The position numbers and the translations under genes are program-made. A stretch of 64,000 nt of DNA from Acidobacteriota bacterium. GTDB taxonomy: Bacteria > Acidobacteriota > Terriglobia > Terriglobales > Acidobacteriaceae. The stretch covers positions 372,001 to 436,000 of the forward strand of contig JAFDVQ010000006.1 of assembly GCA_018268915.1 (NCBI GenBank), read 5' to 3'. This document shows positions 18,286-27,476 of this stretch, piece by piece. How positions within the stretch are numbered: the first letter of the stretch is position 1; each line of letters opens with the position of its first letter. The notes beneath the pieces were generated by a model, which was given only the letters and a program-made list of their open reading frames with translations, made no database searches and was not told where the DNA came from.

Positions 18286-19155
18286 ATGTCCTGGTTCAAG
18301 CGCGAAAACGGTGAGTTAGAGTCTCCTGTCTCCAGTAACGATGATGAGGAGAAAATTGTTCGCACTGAAGGTCTTTGGATCAAGTGTCTTGGCTGCCGGC
18401 AGACCATCTGGAAAGCGGACCTCGAGGCCAATCAGAATGTCTGCCCCAAGTGCCAGTACCACTTCAAACTAAGCGCACGGCAAAGACTCGATCTGCTACT
18501 CGAACCGGGATATGAAGTCGTCGACGCCGGTCTTCGCTCGACGGACCCACTGAACTTCTCCGACGTTAAGCCCTACAAGCAGCGACTCAAGAAAGCCCAG
18601 CAGCAGACGGGGCTCAATGACGCAATCATTAACGCCGTTGGCCAGATGGGACCTTACGCAGTTGTAGTCAGCGCAATGGAATACGGATTCATCGGCGGAT
18701 CGATGGGCGCTGTAGTCGGCGAAACCATCGCAAGGGCTGTCGACCGTGCACGTCTTGAAAAGAAGCCGCTGATCGTGGTCGCTGCATCCGGCGGAGCCCG
18801 CATGATGGAGGGTGTCGTAAGCCTCATGCAGATGGCGAAGATTTCGACTGCCCTCGCACAGCTCGACGACGCGCGAGTGCCCTACATCTGTGTGCTCACC
18901 GACCCCACGACCGGCGGCGTCACCGCCAGTTTCGCCATGCTTGGCGACTTGAACATAGCCGAGCCAGGCGCGCTGATCGGTTTTGCGGGTCCCCGCGTCA
19001 TCGAGCAGACCATCCGGCAGAAGCTCCCTGAAGGCTTCCAGCGCTCCGAATTCCTCTTAGAAAAGGGCTTCCTCGACGCCGTGGTTCATCGCCGCGATCT
19101 CAAGGACTACCTCGTCCGCGCCCTCGGTTTTATGCAGATTCCTGCCTCAGCGTAA
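18286..19155 (+). CDS. accD: Acetyl-CoA carboxylase carboxyltransferase subunit beta
   Basis: A 289-residue subunit that, with AccA, transfers CO2 from biotin to acetyl-CoA to give malonyl-CoA, the committed step of fatty acid synthesis. An N-terminal four-cysteine zinc ribbon (CLGCRQTIW and CPKCQYHF) is followed by the crotonase-like core with VVAASGGARMMEGVVSLMQM, DPTTGGVTASFAMLGD and AEPGALIGFAGPRVIEQTI. Length is normal. TACAAT at 18269-18274, 11 nt before the ATG, and the lack of a Shine-Dalgarno suggest a very short leader or none. Confidence 0.96.
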   Translation: MSWFKRENGELESPVSSNDDEEKIVRTEGLWIKCLGCRQTIWKADLEANQNVCPKCQYHFKLSARQRLDLLLEPGYEVVDAGLRSTDPLNFSDVKPYKQRLKKAQQQTGLNDAIINAVGQMGPYAVVVSAMEYGFIGGSMGAVVGETIARAVDRARLEKKPLIVVAASGGARMMEGVVSLMQMAKISTALAQLDDARVPYICVLTDPTTGGVTASFAMLGDLNIAEPGALIGFAGPRVIEQTIRQKLPEGFQRSEFLLEKGFLDAVVHRRDLKDYLVRALGFMQIPASA

Positions 19156-19644
19156 ACCGAGATCGGCGCGATTGAGGTCCAATCCCACCGAAGCACTTCC
19201 TGTTAAACCAAAGGCAAGACATTTGCCCGCATACCAAAACTCGGAGATTTAGACCATAAATCCCTAAGTTTGTATTAAATAGACCTTTTCTAGCCTACAG
19301 TCAAAGGGCCAGAATCCACGGTTTTTTGTATATTTCAGGCGTATTCTCCAGAGAATTGGCGATACTCCTGCTTTTGGAATGCAAAACTTTTACTAATTCT
19401 ATTTAAATCAACACTATCTGTTTTGTGACGAATGCCGGAGATGTGGCGATTCAAATGCAAACCAATTGGTAAGATTCAAACGTTTGTTGCCGAGGGATCA
19501 CCAACGCGATGCGGTACTTAGCTGGTGCTTCCTCGCAGCGACAAAGCCTTCCCTGTCCACCGCAGTTTTGAAGTTTTTCAAGTGATGTTTGCGCGGCCCG
19601 CGACTAAGGGTCGGGCGACGGCCTTCGACGAAAGGGGTATCGCA
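19156..19644. other. AT-rich promoter region before receptor C
   Basis: About 490 nt with no credible gene. It is distinctly AT-rich between 19250 and 19480. It probably holds the promoter and leader of the receptor starting at 19645; an imperfect CCAATTGG-centred segment (19461-19468) and TTCAAACGTTTG (19477-19488) are candidate regulatory palindromes. No RNA gene was recognised. Confidence 0.35.
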
Positions 19645-22600
19645 GTGAAAAAGCTGTATACATTGACGCTGATTGCGCTTGTGTTTTGCCTTGGTATCAG
19701 CCAGCTCCATGCTCAAAGTTTCGCCTCGATCACGGGAACCGTGACGGACCAGACCGGTGCGGTCGTTTCGAATGTGAGCATCGTGCTGGAGAACTCCGGA
19801 ACTGGAGACGAGTACAAGGCAACTACGAATTCCGAGGGCTCCTACACGATTTCAAATGTTAAACCGGGTCCCGGATACCAGATCACATTCAAGGGCGAGG
19901 GCTTCAATCCCCTTGTGATCACTGGCCTGTACCTCAACGTGAATGCAACTCGCACGCAGAACGGGAAACTGGTAGTTGGCGGGGGGCAACAGAGCGTGAC
20001 GGTTTCAGCCGCGACTGAGGCGATCACGATCAACATCACAGACGCCACGGTCGGCAACAACTTCGAGGTCCAAGATCTCAATAATCTACCTGTCCAGTTC
20101 CGCGACAGCCCTTCCGCGCTTTTCACGCAGCAGCCTGGCGTTACTCTTGACGGTTCCGTTACTGGATCTCGTACGGACCAGAGCAATGTCACGCTTGACG
20201 GTCTCGACGTCAACGACCTGGCTACCGGGAATTTCGGCGCGATCGTCGGGAGCGCTCCAGTTGATTCAGTTCAGGAGTTCCGCGGTGTGTCTGCTAGCCC
20301 GCTATCCTCGGCCGGAGAGGGCGGAGGCGGACAATACGAACTTGTCACGCGTAGCGGAAGCAACGCATTCCATGGCGCGCTAGTCGAGTACCATCGCGAT
20401 ACCGCACTGGAAGCTAACGACTGGTTCAATAACAACAGCACTCCAAAAGTCGCGCGCCCGCCGCTCATCCGCAATCAATTCGGCGGCAACATTGGCGGAC
20501 CAATTAAGCGGGATAAAGCATTCTTCTTCTTCGACTGGAACAGTCGCCGCGATACGATTTCCACGCTGGTCAGACGCACGGTTCCCACGGATGCGCTCCG
20601 CAATGGCACCATTGCCTACACGAACGACACCGGGGGAGTATCAACACTGAGCTCTGCCCAGATTGCGGCGCTTGATCCCATTCACGCCGGGTTCAATTCG
20701 GCATTGCTCAGTGTCATCACTGGCCGATACCCAGAGCCGAATGATTTCTCGCGCGGCGATGGAATTAACTATGCCGGTTTCAACTTCAATGCACCGGCTC
20801 CCCGCGTCCAGAACGATTATGTCGGTCGCATTGACTTCGATCTCACTTCCACCCAGAAGCTGTGGGGGCGAGTTACCTTTGCAAGGACCACCGATACTCA
20901 AAGCCCGATTCAGTTCCCTGGCGATCCTCTCACGTGGCCATTCCAGGATAAGAGCCGTGCATGGGTAGTCGGACATACCTGGACGATCGGCAACAACAAG
21001 ATCAATCAGGCCTCGTTTGGCGAGACAGTCGCCAATTACAACTTCCCGAATACCTTCAACAAGACCGGTGAGAATCAATTCACGATGGGCGGCCTTCCGT
21101 CGGGGGGCAACTTCCTCTCGGGTGCGTACAGCAACGCCGTCAATGCCCAAGGCCGTGAATATCCAGTTCCGGTAATTCGCGATGATTTCTCCTGGACCAA
21201 GGGAAGGCACTCACTCTCTTTTGGTGGGTCTTTCAAATACCTCAATCCCACGGGCTACACGATTCTCGATTACAACTTCCCGACGATCGGATTGGGAGGG
21301 CACCTCTCAACTCTCAACGCGGGTCTTCGTCCCGCTGACCTCTCAACCGACGCCACGGACATAGCAGACTACGATGCAGTATTCACCTATGCACTTGGCC
21401 GTTATCAGTCAATCAATTCGACGTTCAATTACGACGCAGGCGGGAATCTAGTACCTCAGGGAACCGGGTCGCGTTCGCACTACCGCTACTACGAGACAGA
21501 AATCTACGCAGGCGACTCATGGAAGATCACTCCTTCTCTGACGATGACATACGGTCTGCGCTGGCAGAACTACACCGTTCCTTATGAAGTCAACGGAATC
21601 GAGTCGGTGCCTGACACCGATTTCTACACACTGCTCAACGCCCGTATCGCCCAAAGTGCCGCTGGGGCACAGGGCCCAAGCACCGACTGCTCCACAGCCA
21701 GTCTGGGGGTTCCATGCGTCAGTTACCTTCTGGGCGGCAAGGCAAATAACGGACCGGGGTATTTCAATCCTCAAAATCACAACTTTGCTCCACGCGTAGC
21801 CTTTGCGTGGGCTCTGGATCCGAACCGGAAAACAGTACTGAGCGCTGGCGCTGGTGTGGTGTACGACCACACGATCGTGAATGCGATTCAGTATCAGGCG
21901 TCTCAGTATTCCTACCTGTTCCAGGCTGAGGCAAACGAAGCGTTCGGTATCACTGGGAACCCGGTGGCCTCCCTCGCAACCGATCCGCGCTTCGGAGGGT
22001 TCGACAATCCTCCGGCACCGCCCACTGCACCCGCAGCGCTCTCCGCCCCCTACACTCCCTATGTTGACGGGGGGATTCCCTTTGGTCTCTCGAACGGCCA
22101 AGCGTTCAACGAGGGCGTAGACAAGAACCTTAAGACGCCTTACAACGTGCAGCTCACGCTTGGCCTTCAGCATGAGTTCAGAGGCGGTTTCCTTCTGAAG
22201 ACCAACTACGTTGGCAGGTTGGGCCGTCGGCTCGTTGCTCAAGCCGATGCTAATCAGCTGATCGAATTTGTCGATAAGCAATCTGGACAATCGATGTCGG
22301 AGGCTTTCGGCAATGTCGCGACCTGGATGCGTCAGAATCCGACTGCCGATCCATCCTCCGTTCCTGCGCAGCCCTGGTTTGAGAATGAGGGCGCCGCGGT
22401 GGGCATCTACGCGCCTGGCGATTTCGGGGTCCCAACTTACACCTCAATCATCACCAACTATCTGGGAACCCTGGCCTACCGGGGCGACTTTGCCGACACC
22501 ATCCAAGCACTGTCAAGCGTCCCGCTTATTCCCGACAACGTCGGCATGGGCTCGCAGTTCTCGGAGTTCACTTACTACACCAATAAGGGTATTTCAAATT

Positions 22601-23373
22601 ACCACGGCCTTCTCGTCACCCTTCACAAGAACATGAGAAGCGGCCTGTCTTTCGATATGAACTACACCTGGTCTCATTCGATTGACAACACCTCCTATAT
22701 TGCCAACGCGATTGCACTCGGCGGCTATGGATTCATCTGCGACGTGATGCGTCCTCAGCTTTGCCGTGGAAACTCCGACTTCGACGTAAAGCACTACTTG
22801 AATGGAAACTTCCTATGGGAAATACCTGTTGGTCGCGGTAAGCAGTTCGGCAGTAACACGCCGATATGGGTTGAAGAAGTGGTAGGAGGCTGGTCACTCA
22901 GCGGTCTTCCGAGCTGGCACACCGGTGAAGCCTGGTGGGCAAACTCGAATGCTTTCGTGGCCGGATATGCGAACAGTGCGCCAGCTATACTTGTCGGACC
23001 GAAGAGCGATCTCAAGATGAACATCCACAAGGATGCGAATAACACTTTGTGGGCTTTCAAGAATGAGGACGCAACCATCAACGACTTTACAGGTCCCGTT
23101 GGATTCCAGATCGGCTCACGCAACAGCTTCCGCGGACCCGCCTACTTTAACCTTGATCTCGGATTAGGCAAGAACTTCCCGGTCTATAAGGAGAAGGTGA
23201 ATCTGAAGTTCCGCGCGGATGCGTTTAACGCTCTCAATCACCCCAACTTCTCCGCACCCTCATTCAGTGATGGAAACGCCGACATCACAGAAACCCAGCA
23301 AGGCTTTGGTGTCCTGGTTTCTACCGCAAATTCAGCACGTGTTCTTCAGTTGGCTCTGCGGCTGGAATTCTGA
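19645..23373 (+). CDS. TonB-dependent receptor with N-terminal carboxypeptidase-regulatory-like domain (copy C)
   Basis: A 1242-residue outer-membrane receptor. The start is taken as GTG at 19645 (MKKLYTLTLIALVFCLG), since AAAGGGG lies 7 nt upstream and a proper signal peptide ending in LHAQ follows; the frame extends to 19525 but that leader makes no sense. The regulatory-like domain (ITGTVTDQTGAVVSNVSIVL) precedes the plug (DGLDVNDLATGNFGAIVG) and a barrel ending LALRLEF. It is only distantly related to copies A and B. The substrate is unknown. The next receptor, on the same strand, follows after a terminator. Confidence 0.92.
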   Translation: MKKLYTLTLIALVFCLGISQLHAQSFASITGTVTDQTGAVVSNVSIVLENSGTGDEYKATTNSEGSYTISNVKPGPGYQITFKGEGFNPLVITGLYLNVNATRTQNGKLVVGGGQQSVTVSAATEAITINITDATVGNNFEVQDLNNLPVQFRDSPSALFTQQPGVTLDGSVTGSRTDQSNVTLDGLDVNDLATGNFGAIVGSAPVDSVQEFRGVSASPLSSAGEGGGGQYELVTRSGSNAFHGALVEYHRDTALEANDWFNNNSTPKVARPPLIRNQFGGNIGGPIKRDKAFFFFDWNSRRDTISTLVRRTVPTDALRNGTIAYTNDTGGVSTLSSAQIAALDPIHAGFNSALLSVITGRYPEPNDFSRGDGINYAGFNFNAPAPRVQNDYVGRIDFDLTSTQKLWGRVTFARTTDTQSPIQFPGDPLTWPFQDKSRAWVVGHTWTIGNNKINQASFGETVANYNFPNTFNKTGENQFTMGGLPSGGNFLSGAYSNAVNAQGREYPVPVIRDDFSWTKGRHSLSFGGSFKYLNPTGYTILDYNFPTIGLGGHLSTLNAGLRPADLSTDATDIADYDAVFTYALGRYQSINSTFNYDAGGNLVPQGTGSRSHYRYYETEIYAGDSWKITPSLTMTYGLRWQNYTVPYEVNGIESVPDTDFYTLLNARIAQSAAGAQGPSTDCSTASLGVPCVSYLLGGKANNGPGYFNPQNHNFAPRVAFAWALDPNRKTVLSAGAGVVYDHTIVNAIQYQASQYSYLFQAEANEAFGITGNPVASLATDPRFGGFDNPPAPPTAPAALSAPYTPYVDGGIPFGLSNGQAFNEGVDKNLKTPYNVQLTLGLQHEFRGGFLLKTNYVGRLGRRLVAQADANQLIEFVDKQSGQSMSEAFGNVATWMRQNPTADPSSVPAQPWFENEGAAVGIYAPGDFGVPTYTSIITNYLGTLAYRGDFADTIQALSSVPLIPDNVGMGSQFSEFTYYTNKGISNYHGLLVTLHKNMRSGLSFDMNYTWSHSIDNTSYIANAIALGGYGFICDVMRPQLCRGNSDFDVKHYLNGNFLWEIPVGRGKQFGSNTPIWVEEVVGGWSLSGLPSWHTGEAWWANSNAFVAGYANSAPAILVGPKSDLKMNIHKDANNTLWAFKNEDATINDFTGPVGFQIGSRNSFRGPAYFNLDLGLGKNFPVYKEKVNLKFRADAFNALNHPNFSAPSFSDGNADITETQQGFGVLVSTANSARVLQLALRLEF

Positions 23374-23422
23374 TCTCCAGACACAAGGGAGTCTCGAACT
23401 CAGACCCCGAACTTTGCAGAGG

Positions 23423-23451
23423 AAGAGGGCAGCCCGACGGGCTGCCCTCTT
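23423..23451 (+). terminator. Intrinsic terminator after receptor C
   Basis: A 13-bp stem, AAGAGGGCAGCCC (23423-23435) with GGGCTGCCCTCTT (23439-23451), a 3-nt GAC loop and a following T-rich TTCCTTT. The stem repeats the GGGCAGCC/GGCTGCCC sequence of the terminators at 9157 and 27383. Confidence 0.88.
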
Positions 23452-23804
23452 TCCTTTGCGCTAAGGTCAGGCTCGGTTAGTGCAACTACAAAAAAGAAGA
23501 TTGGCGGCAATTTACTATTAAAATACGTAAATATTTGCGGACGTTACGCAATACAGAAGGTTAGCAATTTTGTGACAAAAGTACTGTAAACCCTGCAGCC
23601 TCAACGCACTGGTCCCTAAACAATACTCACAGAACGGTTTGGCAGCCGAGGTGCATACTCACCTGCCAGTTCAGCAGTCCAACTGGGTTTTTCGGCGTTC
23701 AGCGATGCTCATTTTCCGGTGGACTTCTGTAGGTTCCCCTTTCCCTTAGCAAGGTTCTATTTTTGAGCTTCCTCCTCACCGCAATTCGATGAAGGGATAA
23801 CAGT
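23452..23804. other. Intergenic promoter region before receptor D
   Basis: About 350 nt lacking a gene. The first 130 nt are AT-rich (runs such as AAATACGTAAATATTT near 23520), fitting a promoter zone; the remainder is likely 5' leader. No RNA gene or repeat was recognised. Confidence 0.35.
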
Positions 23805-26800
23805 ATGTCTAGAATGTTTCGAGCGCTTTTCATTGGCGCTGTGCTCGGCGCAACCTTTACAGTCTCCAACCCTGGTACACGATTTGCAGCTGCGCAGGGC
23901 ATCACGACAGGCGGTCTGACGGGCGAGGTCGGCGATCAGGCCGGAGCTGTCCTGCCCAAGACAACGATTACAGCGGTAAATTCTGCTACCGGAGCTAGAG
24001 TTACGCAGAATTCCCGTGAAGACGGTGGGTTCTCGCTGCTGAATCTGCCCGCAGGATACTATACGATCACCTTCTCTTCGCCTGGTTTTGCAGACGCGGT
24101 CCTCAAAGACGTTCAGGTGAATGTCGGAACGCGTGACGTCGGAAAGGTCGCTCTCAAGCCCTCCAGCGTTCAGACCACTGTTGAGGTCACCACTGCCAAT
24201 CCCATCATTGATCTCAATGAAGCTCAGGTCTCCACCACATTTGAGCCTGAACAGATTGCTAATTTGCCGCTGGCAAACGGATTCGACGCCGTAACTCTGT
24301 TGGAGCCGGGCATTACCCAGACTCACGACAATAATTTCTCCAATAACAACGGAGCTACTTTTTCCGCGAATGGCCAGCGCGGCCGCTCTAACAACTTCGA
24401 AATCGACGGACAGTCGAACAACGACAACTCTGTTGCCGGTCCTCAAGTCTTCTTTGGAAACCAGGATGCGATCGCTGGGATTCAGGTCATCACCAACAAC
24501 TTCAGCGCTCAATATGGTCGCAACATGGGTACCGTTGTGAACTACCTGACGAGGTCGGGCACCAACCACATTCACGGTACGCTGTTTGAACTCTACGAAG
24601 GCAGCTGGGGCGAAGCCTTCCTCCAAGGCCAGAAGACTCCTCTTTTCGGTTACTGTGCTGCTGGTGAAGATTCAGCTGACGGTTGCCTGCCTCCAACGCT
24701 GCCTCGATTCACGGCCAATAATTTTGGCGGAACGATCGGCATGCCCATCATTAAGGACAAGCTCTGGGCTTTCGCCGGAGCCTACTTCGGTCGCAATCAC
24801 CAAGGAGAAGGCGTTTATACCAGCGGAACCGCTCTATTTCCGACGCCTGATTCACTTCAGGCCCTGCAGGCTGCCGGCGCTGGCAGTGGCCCGGTTGCTT
24901 CGCTCGTGAACAGCGGTCCCTACGCGGTATCGAAAGGCAATCCGCATCCAGGCGCTGTTGTGCCTGACGCCTCAACGATTGTCACCGTCAATGGAACCGA
25001 CGTCCCAGTCGATTTTGCTCCGGTTATTCGCCAGGAGACCGGCCGAAATGACGATGAAGAACTGATCGGTCGTCTCGACTGGCAGCCAACGACCAGAGAT
25101 CACATCTTTGCTCGTTACATTTATCAGGACGATCCATTCCTCGGCGCATACGGCGACAGTTCAGCCGCCGATATCGCAGGTGGCCACGCGTATGACGTTC
25201 CCGGCACGACCCACTCGATCGGCGCCGACATCACACATACGTTCTCGCCGAGCTGGGTAAACCAGCTTCGTTATAGCTTCCAGCAGGCGAAGATCGTCTT
25301 CGAAGGCGGCTCGCAACCAGAGTGCACCGTCAACACCCCCACCAAGTGCAATGCCTCGATGGGTGTTAGCGGCACCTTGGACGCTGGCGGCCTGTATACG
25401 TTCCTTGGGTACGGCTATGCCTCTAGCTTCCCCCAGGGCCGTACGGTGAAGGTTACGCAAGTGCAGGACAATGCCACTTGGATTCACGGACGCCACACCT
25501 TCAGCTTTGGCGGCGAGTGGAGCTTCCAGAATTCTCCAAATCCATTCCTTCCCAGCTACAACGGCGCCATCTCTGCCGGAAGCCTCCAGAGCTTCCTGGA
25601 TAACAATTCCACTTTGAATCTGGCGGACGGAGCCTACACAATTCACTTCACTGAGCCAGATGCCGCTGGATACATCCAGGATGACTGGAAGTTAACACAG
25701 GACTTGACCCTGAACCTCGGCATGCGCTGGGAGTACTTCGGCCAGGCGGTAAACCTTCTGCATGACGAGACCACCAAGCGCGAAGCTGATCCGTCCACTG
25801 CGTTCTGGGACACGACCCTCCCCCTCTCCGCAAGGACGTTTCCGGGCGTGGCAGAAAACTACAAAAACTTCCAGCCTCGTGTCGGCTTCGCATATAACCC
25901 GAAAGATTTCGCTCCGCGGTTGGTTATTCGCGGCGGCTTCGCAATCAACTTTGATCCTGAGTTCTACAACATGTTCCTGAACGCTGGAACCTCGGCACCG
26001 GTGGTTAACCTCGGAACGATCACGTGCAGCACAGCATCACCTTGCATTCCTTCAAGCGGTTCGACGGGCGCCGATATGCGGACTCAAAACCTGGACAAGA
26101 TTCCATTGGGCCAGAATCCCAACGCGCGCAATCAGACCACCGTCAGTTCGGACTTCCATAACCCATACTCTGAGAGCTACTCACTCGGTATCGAGTATGG
26201 CTTCAACAACAACGTCGTCATGGAAATCCGCTACGTCGGAAACCACACTGTTGGGCTCTTCCAGAGCTTGAATGCGAATCCCCGGATGCTGCAGACTGCG
26301 CAGGATTATCCGGACACGCTTTCTACATCGCTCTTCTGCTCAGATCCCACTCAGATCGGCTACCGGCGTCCGAATTGCTCTCAAACCCGCGTTCGTGAGC
26401 GTGCGAATACCGCGTTCTCCAACTACAACGGCGTGCAGTTGAACCTCACTACCCGGCAGTATCACCACATGTCCGGTACCCTCGCCTATACCTACAGCCG
26501 CACCATCGACAACTCTTCCGACGTTTTCAGCACCTTTGGCGGAGGAAACAGCGTCACTTTCTCTGAAAACCCGTTCAGCACCGACATTACCGAGCGTGGC
26601 GTTAGCGGAAACTCCATTCCACACGTTGCCTCCGCCTCGTTTGTTTATGAACTGCCGTTCTTCGAGAAGCAAAACGGCTTCATCGGCAAACTTCTCGGTG
26701 GATATCAGTTGAATGGAATCTGGACTTTTGATACGGGTCAGCCGGTAACGCCTTATATGGTGGACTACGGCCAGTTGTTCGGTGGTAGCGGACCTCACTC

Positions 26801-27362
26801 TTTCCCTGGCTTGAGTAACTATTGCGACGGCAATTTTGCATCGGGCTTTAACTCATCAGTCAGCACGTGCCGTCCGGTCCTCTCAAACAAGAAGGCGCCA
26901 ATCCAGTCCACCGGAATCTACCTCAGCCCGGATTCTGCCGAGAATACCTGGGGAGTTGACCCCGGCTACTATACGCTGGCATCTGCTTTCTCTTATCTCT
27001 TCGGAGAAACTGACGCCGACGGAAACCCCATCTTGCCAGTTCCGACCTCTCCAGATGCTGTCCACTGGCTCTGGAATAACACGGACATCGCAGATGTCCA
27101 GGGCAATCCTTTTCCAGGCGTAGGTCGCAATACCCTCCGCGCAAACCGGTGGGACAAACTCGATGCCAGCATCTTCAAGACAATCAAGCTGCACGAGAAC
27201 TATAGCCTGCAACTGCAGTTCGCAGCCTACAACGTGCTTAACAAGCGCTTGCTCGGTACCAACGATCCTGAACTGGACGATACCGGCACATTCTGGAACA
27301 GCGATTACAACGGCGGTACCAGCGCGCGTCAGGTTCAGCTCGGTGCTCGCATCACCTTCTAG
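23805..27362 (+). CDS. TonB-dependent receptor with N-terminal carboxypeptidase-regulatory-like domain (copy D)
   Basis: A 1185-residue outer-membrane receptor with a signal peptide ending near RFAAAQ, a regulatory-like domain (LTGEVGDQAGAVLPKTTITA), plug segments (FEIDGQSNNDNSVAGPQVFF, QYGRNMGTVVNYLTRSGTNH) and a barrel ending in Phe (QLGARITF). The start at 23805 follows GAAGGG. It is more like a generic Oar-type receptor than copies A to C. The gene downstream encodes an exported glycosidase, so a carbohydrate-related ligand is possible, but a terminator separates the two. Confidence 0.92.
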   Translation: MSRMFRALFIGAVLGATFTVSNPGTRFAAAQGITTGGLTGEVGDQAGAVLPKTTITAVNSATGARVTQNSREDGGFSLLNLPAGYYTITFSSPGFADAVLKDVQVNVGTRDVGKVALKPSSVQTTVEVTTANPIIDLNEAQVSTTFEPEQIANLPLANGFDAVTLLEPGITQTHDNNFSNNNGATFSANGQRGRSNNFEIDGQSNNDNSVAGPQVFFGNQDAIAGIQVITNNFSAQYGRNMGTVVNYLTRSGTNHIHGTLFELYEGSWGEAFLQGQKTPLFGYCAAGEDSADGCLPPTLPRFTANNFGGTIGMPIIKDKLWAFAGAYFGRNHQGEGVYTSGTALFPTPDSLQALQAAGAGSGPVASLVNSGPYAVSKGNPHPGAVVPDASTIVTVNGTDVPVDFAPVIRQETGRNDDEELIGRLDWQPTTRDHIFARYIYQDDPFLGAYGDSSAADIAGGHAYDVPGTTHSIGADITHTFSPSWVNQLRYSFQQAKIVFEGGSQPECTVNTPTKCNASMGVSGTLDAGGLYTFLGYGYASSFPQGRTVKVTQVQDNATWIHGRHTFSFGGEWSFQNSPNPFLPSYNGAISAGSLQSFLDNNSTLNLADGAYTIHFTEPDAAGYIQDDWKLTQDLTLNLGMRWEYFGQAVNLLHDETTKREADPSTAFWDTTLPLSARTFPGVAENYKNFQPRVGFAYNPKDFAPRLVIRGGFAINFDPEFYNMFLNAGTSAPVVNLGTITCSTASPCIPSSGSTGADMRTQNLDKIPLGQNPNARNQTTVSSDFHNPYSESYSLGIEYGFNNNVVMEIRYVGNHTVGLFQSLNANPRMLQTAQDYPDTLSTSLFCSDPTQIGYRRPNCSQTRVRERANTAFSNYNGVQLNLTTRQYHHMSGTLAYTYSRTIDNSSDVFSTFGGGNSVTFSENPFSTDITERGVSGNSIPHVASASFVYELPFFEKQNGFIGKLLGGYQLNGIWTFDTGQPVTPYMVDYGQLFGGSGPHSFPGLSNYCDGNFASGFNSSVSTCRPVLSNKKAPIQSTGIYLSPDSAENTWGVDPGYYTLASAFSYLFGETDADGNPILPVPTSPDAVHWLWNNTDIADVQGNPFPGVGRNTLRANRWDKLDASIFKTIKLHENYSLQLQFAAYNVLNKRLLGTNDPELDDTGTFWNSDYNGGTSARQVQLGARITF

Positions 27363-27382
27363 CTTGAGCTTCAACTCGCTTC

Positions 27383-27410
27383 AAAGGGCAGCCTCTGCGC
27401 TGCCCTTTTT
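27383..27410 (+). terminator. Intrinsic terminator after receptor D
   Basis: Stem AAAGGGCAGC (27383-27392) with GCTGCCCTTT (27399-27408), a 6-nt loop, and a T-run TTTTT then CTTT. A canonical rho-independent terminator 20 nt after the stop codon. Confidence 0.92.
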
Positions 27411-27476
27411 CTTTGCTCCGCAATCTTCCGATGCATGCCTTAGACTGTTGGCTTTGAGAGGCATCCAGATAACAAC